A stretch of 64,000 nucleotides of DNA from Pelomonas nitida (GTDB taxonomy: Bacteria; Pseudomonadota; Gammaproteobacteria; Burkholderiales; Burkholderiaceae_C), in the NCBI RefSeq assembly GCF_043555975.1, contig NZ_JBIGIA010000011.1, positions 62,001-126,000 of the forward strand. Reading direction: 5' to 3'. The notes under the pieces are model-generated. The model worked only from the letters and a program-made list of their open reading frames with translations, had not been told where the DNA came from and searched no databases. Within the stretch, counting starts at the first letter, position 1; every line of letters begins with the position of its first letter. The translations under genes and the position numbers were made by a program. Of the stretch, positions 58,543 through 64,000 are shown piece after piece.

Positions 58543-60585
58543 TCACGAGCCCGATCCCGCCGCTGCCGCTGCCGGCGGCACGTCGCTGACGTCGGCATCG
58601 CGGGCACCGGCCGGGCCGATGCTGGCGCCCAGGCGTTCACGCAGCTTGGTGGCCGGCAGGCCCAGGATCTGGGCGTAGACGGCGCCGCCCAGCAGCACCT
58701 TGCGCACGTAGTCGCGCGTCTCGTTGAACGGGATGTTCTCGGCCCAGATGGCGGACTCGAGCACCGGGCCGTCGCGCCAGCGGGCGGGCCGGCCGGGGCC
58801 GGCGTTGTAGGCCGCTGCGGCCAGCGCCTGCGCGCCTTCGAAGCGGTCCAGCACCAGCTTGAGGTAGCTGGTGCCGATGCGCAGGTTGAAGTCGCGGTCG
58901 TGCATCAGCGCGGCGTTGTAGTCGATGCCGACCTTCTTGGCCGTCCACTTGGCCGTGGCCGGCATGACCTGCATGAGGCCGGCCGCGCCCACATGCGAGC
59001 GCGCGTCCAGCACGAAGCGCGATTCCTGGCGGATCAGTCCGTAGACGTAGGCCGGGTCCAGCGCGGCGGCCTGGGCCTCACGCAGCAGCTCGGCCTTGTG
59101 CGGCAGCGGGTAGCGCTGGGTGATGTCGATCTCGGCCTTGGTGCGCTCGCTGGTGTTGATGCAGCGGTCCCAGACCTCGCGGTCGCAGGCCTCTTGCGCA
59201 GCGGCCAGCAACTGGCGGTCGCTCATGCCGCGCAGCGAGAAGTTCCACTCGCGCACGCCTTCGCTGCGCAGGCCTGCGCTCATGGCCAGCAGTGCCCGCG
59301 CCAGGCCCGGGTGGTTGCGCGCGGCGCGGCGCTCGTCGGCCGTCAGTGGCGCGGGAGCGGCGGGCAGCGGGGTGGGCAGCGCCAGGTCCTCGGCGGCGAG
59401 CCGGCCGAAGTAGCTCAGCGCTGCGCCCGGCGTGGCGGTGGCCAGTGCGGCGAGCTGGGCGCGCGCGGCGGCGGCGTCGCCCTGCATGCGCGTGGCGCGG
59501 GCTCGCCAGTACACCCAGCCGGGCTCGCGTTGTTCGGCGGCACTCATCTGCTCGATGGCGCGCAAGGCCACCGCCGGCTGCTTGGCGCGCAACGCGGCCC
59601 GCGCCGTCCAGGCGAGGGTGTCGTCGCTCCATGGCAGTTCCGGTGCGAGCTTGCGGGCGCGCTCGAACGCGGGCAGCGCGTCGTCCTGCAGCCGCAGCGC
59701 GGCCTGCCGGCCGATCTGCATCCACACCCAGGCCTGCAGGTCGCGGGGCAGCTGCGGCCATTTCTCCTGCATGACATCGCCGGCCTGGCTCGGGTCGGCA
59801 GCGGCCACGCGGGCCAGCGCCAGCGCCGTCAGCTCGGCTTCCTGGCGCGGGGCCGAGCGGGCCTTGCGGGTGAGGTAGCGGCCGGCGTTGTCCTGCAGCT
59901 CGGCCAGGCGCTGGTCCAGCAGCTTGCTGGAGAGCAGCGCCACGGCCTGCTTGGCGGCGCGGGGGCGGGCCTGCTCGACGGCCTGGCGGGCCTTGGCCCA
60001 CAGCAGCTCGGGCTTGAAGAGGCCGGCCTCGACGAAGGTGGTGGCCAGCCAGTTGCAGCCGTCGTCGCCATCCTTCTGCGCCATCCAGGCGTCGCGCGCG
60101 GTCTCCACGCCGACGCGGTTGCCCGACAGGTGCTCGGCCAGCAGCGCATAGCAGGCCACCTCGCGGTCGTCGCGCATCTGGTAGCTCGCGTGGTCGCGGC
60201 GAAAGCCCGCCCAGTCGCGGCGGCGGCCCAGCTCCAGCAGCCAGTCGTTGCGCAGCCGGTCCTCGACATAGCTGCCGGGGAAACGGGCGTAGAAGGCGTC
60301 CATCTCGGGCTGGCGCACCTCCAGCAGCCGCGCGTTCAGCTCGTAATACTCGACCCAACCCGCCAGCGGGTGGCTCTGCGCGCGGGCGGTGTCGACGAGG
60401 GCCGCGAGGCGCTTGCGGTCACGCTTGACCCAGGCGTCGCGGGCCTGCACCGCGAGCTCGCCGTCGACCGGGGCGGGCGGGGGGGCCGCATCCGCGCTCA
60501 GCGACACGACCATCGCGAGCGCCACTGCGGCCCTCCACATGTACCCACCCCTGCTGCCTTGCTTGCCGTTCACTGCGCTTGCCAT
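58543..60585 (-). CDS. slt: Soluble lytic murein transglycosylase (Slt70-like)
   Basis: 680 aa. Secreted: a hydrophobic segment MWRAAVALAMVVSLSADA begins at residue 16 from this start; ATG at 60540 would give a shorter signal peptide and may be the real one. A long superhelical U-domain of helical repeats covers about 40-480. The C-terminal lysozyme-like domain has YVYGLIRQESRFVLDARS with catalytic Glu521, then GAAGLMQVMPATA and YNAGPGRPARW. It cleaves peptidoglycan glycan strands to anhydro-MurNAc ends. Confidence 0.94.
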   Translation of the reverse strand: MASAVNGKQGSRGGYMWRAAVALAMVVSLSADAAPPPAPVDGELAVQARDAWVKRDRKRLAALVDTARAQSHPLAGWVEYYELNARLLEVRQPEMDAFYARFPGSYVEDRLRNDWLLELGRRRDWAGFRRDHASYQMRDDREVACYALLAEHLSGNRVGVETARDAWMAQKDGDDGCNWLATTFVEAGLFKPELLWAKARQAVEQARPRAAKQAVALLSSKLLDQRLAELQDNAGRYLTRKARSAPRQEAELTALALARVAAADPSQAGDVMQEKWPQLPRDLQAWVWMQIGRQAALRLQDDALPAFERARKLAPELPWSDDTLAWTARAALRAKQPAVALRAIEQMSAAEQREPGWVYWRARATRMQGDAAAARAQLAALATATPGAALSYFGRLAAEDLALPTPLPAAPAPLTADERRAARNHPGLARALLAMSAGLRSEGVREWNFSLRGMSDRQLLAAAQEACDREVWDRCINTSERTKAEIDITQRYPLPHKAELLREAQAAALDPAYVYGLIRQESRFVLDARSHVGAAGLMQVMPATAKWTAKKVGIDYNAALMHDRDFNLRIGTSYLKLVLDRFEGAQALAAAAYNAGPGRPARWRDGPVLESAIWAENIPFNETRDYVRKVLLGGAVYAQILGLPATKLRERLGASIGPAGARDADVSDVPPAAAAAGSGS

Positions 60586-60667
60586 CGGTTCAATTTAACC
60601 CACCGGGCCCGAGGCTTGGGGTTTTCACGATGGGTTCCAATACGCGCAATTCCACGTCAGCGCGCCC

Positions 60668-61213
60668 ATGACCGCAGCCGCCCTTTCCGACCGAGCCGAC
60701 CTTCGCCGCAGCCTGCTGGCCGCGCGGCGCGCCTTTGCCGACACGGCGGTGTTCCAGGCGGCGCAGCACGCCGTGCGCGAAGCGCTGGCGCCGCTGCTGG
60801 CGCAGCTGGAGCCCGAGCTGCTGGGCGTCTACTGGCCGCTGCCGGGTGAGTTCGATGTCGGCGTTCAGCCCTGGCCCCGTGCGCTGCCGTTCGCCAGGCG
60901 CGACCCGGCGGAGATGCTGTTTCGCCGCTGGGACGGCAGCGTGCCGACCGTGCAGGACGAATGCGGCATCGCGGCCAGCAGCGGCGCGGTTGCCGTGCCC
61001 GATGTCGTGCTGGTGCCCTGCGTCGGCTTCACGCGCGAAGGCTTTAGGCTCGGCTACGGCGGCGGCTATTTCGATCGCTGGCTGGCCGCCCATCCCGGCG
61101 TGACGACCGTCGGCCTGGCGTGGTCTGCGGCCGAGGCGTCATTTCCCGTCGAGGCGCATGACCGCGCCCTGACGGTCATCCTCACCGAGCGCGAGCTCAT
61201 CACCCCCGACTGA
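60668..61213 (+). CDS. 5-formyltetrahydrofolate cyclo-ligase
   Basis: 181 aa. Converts 5-formyl-THF to 5,10-methenyl-THF with ATP. Signature GFRLGYGGGYFDR (about 120-132), N-terminal DLRRSLLAARRAF, and YWPLPGEFD. It starts in an 82-nt gap divergent from slt. 6S RNA is often next to this gene in proteobacteria but there is no room for it here. Confidence 0.94.
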   Translation: MTAAALSDRADLRRSLLAARRAFADTAVFQAAQHAVREALAPLLAQLEPELLGVYWPLPGEFDVGVQPWPRALPFARRDPAEMLFRRWDGSVPTVQDECGIAASSGAVAVPDVVLVPCVGFTREGFRLGYGGGYFDRWLAAHPGVTTVGLAWSAAEASFPVEAHDRALTVILTERELITPD

Positions 61214-61235
61214 AGCCTGAAAGGACCCCCGCACG

Positions 61236-62921
61236 ATGCACGACGGCATGACCCTGATCTCCACGTTGGCTGCGGCCTTCGGCCTCGCACTCGTGCTCGG
61301 GCTGCTGGCCCAGTGGGCGCGCTTACCGGCCCTGGTGGGCTATCTGCTGGCGGGGGTGCTGATCGGGCCGTACACGCCCGGCTTCGTCGGCGACGTGCAC
61401 CTGGCGCAGCAGCTGTCGGAGGTGGGCGTCATGCTGCTGATGTTCGGCGTGGGCCTGCACTTCTCCGTGGGCGACCTGATGTCGGTGAAGGGCATCGCGC
61501 TGCCTGGTGCGCTGGTGCAGATGGTGGCGGCCACCGCCATGGGCGCCGGCCTGGCGCACTTCTGGTGGGGGTGGGACCTGGGGGCCTCGCTGATCTTCGG
61601 CCTGGCGCTGTCGGTGGCCAGCACGGTGGTGCTGCTGCGCGCGCTGGAGTCACGCGAGCTGCTGCACACGGGCAACGGCCGCATCGCCGTGGGCTGGCTG
61701 GTCGTCGAGGACCTGGCCATGGTGCTGGCGCTGGTGCTGATCCCGGTGTTGGGCGGGCAGGGCGAGGGGGCGGGCGGCAGCAGCCTGGCCGTCACCGTCG
61801 TCACGACCTTGCTGGCCGTCGCGGCCTTCGTGGCCGTCATGCTGATCGCCGGGCGGCGCCTGCTGCCGTGGCTGCTGTGGCAGGTCAACCGTACCGGCTC
61901 GCGCGAGCTGTTCACGCTGGCCACCGTGGCCGCGGCCGTGGGCCTGGCGGTGGGCGCGGCGGCGCTGTTCGGCGTGAGCGTGGCGTTGGGCGCGTTCTTC
62001 GCCGGCCTGGTGCTACGCGAATCGGCCTTCAGCGAGCGCGCCGCGCACGAAAGCCTGCCGCTGCGTGACGCGTTCGCGGTGCTGTTCTTCGTCGCCGTGG
62101 GCATGTTGTTCGATCCCAAGGTGCTGATCGAGCAGCCGCTGGCCGTGCTGGCGACCGTGGCCGTCATCCTGGTCGGCAAGACCTTTGCGGCCGGCGTGCT
62201 CGTGCTGCTGTTGAAGTACCCGCTGTCCACGGCGTTGACGGTGGCCGTGAGCCTGGCGCAGATCGGCGAGTTCAGCTTCATCCTGCTGGGCCTGGGGCAG
62301 AGCCTGCACCTCGTGCCCGCGCAGGCGACCAGCCTGGTCGTGGCCGGTGCCATCGTCTCCATCGCGGTGAACCCGCTGCTTTTCGCGGGCGTGGAGCCGC
62401 TGCGCCACTGGGTGCTGAAGCGCTCGGCCTGGGCGCGCAAGCTGGAGGCGCGCGACGATCCGCTGGCCGAATTGCCGGCCGACACGCCCAGCACGGCGCT
62501 GTCGGGGCAGATCGTGCTGGTGGGCCACGGCACGCTGGGCACGGCGCTGCACGAGTTGCTGGGCGACCGGCCGCTGGTGGTCATCGACCGCGACCGTGAC
62601 GTGGTGGAGCAATTGCGCGGCGCCGGCCAGGCCGCCGTGCTGGGCGACGCCGCCGAGGCCATGACGCTGGTGCAGGCCCACATCGCCCAGGCCGCCTGGT
62701 TGGTGGTGGCGCTGGCCGACGTGCGCGGTGTGCCCGCCCTGCTGGCGCTGGCCCGCCAGCTCAACCCGGAACTGCGCTGCGCCGTGCTGGCGCACACCGA
62801 CGAGGAAGAGCAGTGGCTGGGCGAGGCCGGCGTGAGCCATGTGCTGCGCTCGCAGCGGGCGCTGGCGCAGGCGCTGGCGAGGGTGGTCGCCGAGCCGCGG
62901 GCGGTGGTGGCGTCTCACTGA
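61236..62921 (+). CDS. Kef/YbaL-type cation:proton antiporter
   Basis: 561 aa. About 12 membrane segments of the CPA2 family (RLPALVGYLLAGVLIGPYTPGF, VGVMLLMFGVGLHFSV, ALFGVSVALGAFFAGLVLRES), followed by a C-terminal Rossmann TrkA-N/RCK domain (VLVGHGTLGTALHELLGDRPLVVIDRD). YbaL and KefB/C export K+ and are often gated by glutathione adducts or nucleotides. No KefF/KefG partner is next to it, so the YbaL-like type is more likely. Confidence 0.93.
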   Translation: MHDGMTLISTLAAAFGLALVLGLLAQWARLPALVGYLLAGVLIGPYTPGFVGDVHLAQQLSEVGVMLLMFGVGLHFSVGDLMSVKGIALPGALVQMVAATAMGAGLAHFWWGWDLGASLIFGLALSVASTVVLLRALESRELLHTGNGRIAVGWLVVEDLAMVLALVLIPVLGGQGEGAGGSSLAVTVVTTLLAVAAFVAVMLIAGRRLLPWLLWQVNRTGSRELFTLATVAAAVGLAVGAAALFGVSVALGAFFAGLVLRESAFSERAAHESLPLRDAFAVLFFVAVGMLFDPKVLIEQPLAVLATVAVILVGKTFAAGVLVLLLKYPLSTALTVAVSLAQIGEFSFILLGLGQSLHLVPAQATSLVVAGAIVSIAVNPLLFAGVEPLRHWVLKRSAWARKLEARDDPLAELPADTPSTALSGQIVLVGHGTLGTALHELLGDRPLVVIDRDRDVVEQLRGAGQAAVLGDAAEAMTLVQAHIAQAAWLVVALADVRGVPALLALARQLNPELRCAVLAHTDEEEQWLGEAGVSHVLRSQRALAQALARVVAEPRAVVASH

Positions 62922-63008
62922 GGGGCGTGGCGGGTGCCCGCCGGGGATGGCTCAACCCATGCCAAGGCGCTGGAGCGCCGTGCCGGATCGTTCCGCTGAG
63001 GCGAGCCT

Positions 63009-63962
63009 CTACACCCCCGCCAACTGATCCCGCGTGATCGCCGCCTGCTCCTTCACCCAGTCGGCGAACTGCTGCACCTCGGGCCGCCGTGCCGCGTTGG
63101 GGCCGACGATGAGCCAGTAGCTGAACGGGCTGCCCAGGCGGCCGGCCTTGCCGAAGGGCTCGACCAGTTCACCCCGTTGCAGCTGCTCGTGCACCAGCGG
63201 CAGCCGCGCCAGCGCAACGCCCTGGCCGGTCAGCGCGGTCTGTACCTGCTGGTAGGTGAAGTTCAGGTAGAGCCAGCGGCGCGGCTGCAGGTCGGGTTCG
63301 CCCTGGGCGGTCAGCCAGCGGCGCCAGCCCAGGTACTCGGCGCTGGGTCGGGCGTCGTCCTCCTCGGCCAGCGCGTGGCGGGCGAGGTCGGCGGGCTTCT
63401 TCAGCGGCGCGGGCGGCTTCTGCAGATACCAGGGGCTGACGGTGGGTGACAGCAGCTCCTCGAACAACTGCACGGCATCCGGCGGCACGGAGGGTCGGTC
63501 GTCGTAGCGCAGCGCGAGGTCGATCTCGCCGTCCTCCAGGTCCACGCGGCGGTCGTAGGCGGAGACGCGGATGTCGATGTCTTCGTTGGCGCGCTGGAAG
63601 GCTTCCAGCCGCGGGATCAGCCACAGCGATGCGAAGGAGGCGAACGTCGTCACGTTGACGATGCGCCGGCCGCGGGTGCGGCGGATCTGGCGCACCGTCT
63701 GGTCCAGCTTGGACAGCACCGACACGGCCGTGGGCAGCAGCACGGCGCCTTCGCCGGACAGCTCCACCTTGCGTGTGCCGCGCAGGAACAGCGTGCAGCC
63801 GATCTCCTCTTCCAGCGCCTGGATCTGCCGGCTGATGGCCGACTGCGTGAGGCTCAACTCCTCGGCCGCCGCGCGGAACGACAGCAGCCGGGCGACGGCC
63901 TCGAAGGCGCGCAACGGGCCGATGGACAGCGGGCGTTGCCGGGGGACGGGATGGTCGGACAT
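63009..63962 (-). CDS. LysR family transcriptional regulator (317 aa)
   Basis: N-terminal winged helix with LSFRAAAEELSLTQSAISRQIQALEEEI (about 27-54), followed by a periplasmic-binding-protein-like effector domain beginning VNVTTFASFASLWLIPRL. It resembles the GcvA/AmpR-like branch. The start at 63962 follows the window edge region with 38 nt to the end, so the divergent target is not seen. Confidence 0.93.
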   Translation of the reverse strand: MSDHPVPRQRPLSIGPLRAFEAVARLLSFRAAAEELSLTQSAISRQIQALEEEIGCTLFLRGTRKVELSGEGAVLLPTAVSVLSKLDQTVRQIRRTRGRRIVNVTTFASFASLWLIPRLEAFQRANEDIDIRVSAYDRRVDLEDGEIDLALRYDDRPSVPPDAVQLFEELLSPTVSPWYLQKPPAPLKKPADLARHALAEEDDARPSAEYLGWRRWLTAQGEPDLQPRRWLYLNFTYQQVQTALTGQGVALARLPLVHEQLQRGELVEPFGKAGRLGSPFSYWLIVGPNAARRPEVQQFADWVKEQAAITRDQLAGV

Positions 63963-64000
63963 GCGCGTGGCGGGCGGGCGCGATTGATGCGCGGATCGTA

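Noticed and set aside
60586..60667. 6S RNA gene expected next to the 5-formyl-THF cyclo-ligase gene
   Set aside because: The gap is 82 nt, too small, and has no 6S-like long hairpin.
1..64000. tRNA, rRNA, insertion sequence or prophage
   Set aside because: I scanned the gaps for cloverleaf-like GTTCRA segments, transposase motifs and terminal repeats by eye and found none; a short one could have been missed.

Overview
The window is GC-rich (about 70%) bacterial chromosome packed with genes on both strands. Gene content (glnE with yhdP; kdsD-kdsC-lptC; birA with a SPOR protein; slt, GST and cca near the 5-formyl-THF cyclo-ligase gene) and the codon bias point to a betaproteobacterium of the order Burkholderiales, probably near Roseateles, Rubrivivax or Leptothrix. 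That placement is inference. I found no rRNA, tRNA, CRISPR array, prophage or insertion sequence. Most genes are ordinary core functions.

Layout. 1-2.3 kb: the end of a sensor kinase, then three small envelope or secreted proteins. 2.3-8.7 kb (minus): an MFS transporter, a nitrilase-family amidase and YhdP. 8.8-15.1 kb (plus): glnE, a rhombosortase, a hypothetical protein and a subtilase whose GlyGly-CTERM tail is the predicted rhombosortase substrate. 15.0-16.9 kb (minus): SPOR protein, birA and a SET-domain protein. 17.0-25.6 kb (plus): topB, a PAS histidine kinase, an AEC transporter and a double-domain M16 protease. 25.6-31.4 kb (minus): an orphan ParA, a radical-SAM operon (radical SAM, lower-GC unknown protein, ABM-like protein, cyclophilin) and a GMC oxidoreductase. 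31.4-36.6 kb (minus): creD, creC, creB, nitronate monooxygenase and marC, with an exact CreB 'cre-tag' in front of creD.

36.65-38.3 kb is the most unusual segment. It holds a lone retron-type reverse transcriptase with an N-terminal extension. Directly upstream lies a 157-nt stretch bounded by a 12-nt near-perfect inverted repeat and containing hairpins, which is the expected layout of a retron msr-msd RNA. A second run of tetraloop hairpins follows the gene. No effector gene is attached. A membrane protein, a glycine-rich RNA-binding protein with a textbook terminator, and a CBM9/DUF5916 outer-membrane protein come next; the last may have an 8-codon leader ORF.

42.6-49.9 kb: an SDR enzyme, a possible micro-ORF and lptC-kdsC-kdsD (the usual lptA and lptB do not follow); then a PAP2 phosphatase, a lipoprotein and an SGNH-like protein (plus); then an MFS-thioredoxin operon (minus) whose promoter carries two perfect palindromes of LacI-family type. 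50-56 kb: a complete tripartite RND efflux operon. 56-64 kb: cca, DUF1272, GST, soluble lytic transglycosylase, 5-formyl-THF cyclo-ligase, a Kef-type antiporter and a LysR regulator.

All functions are assigned by reading motifs in the translated sequence. No database search or folding program was run.
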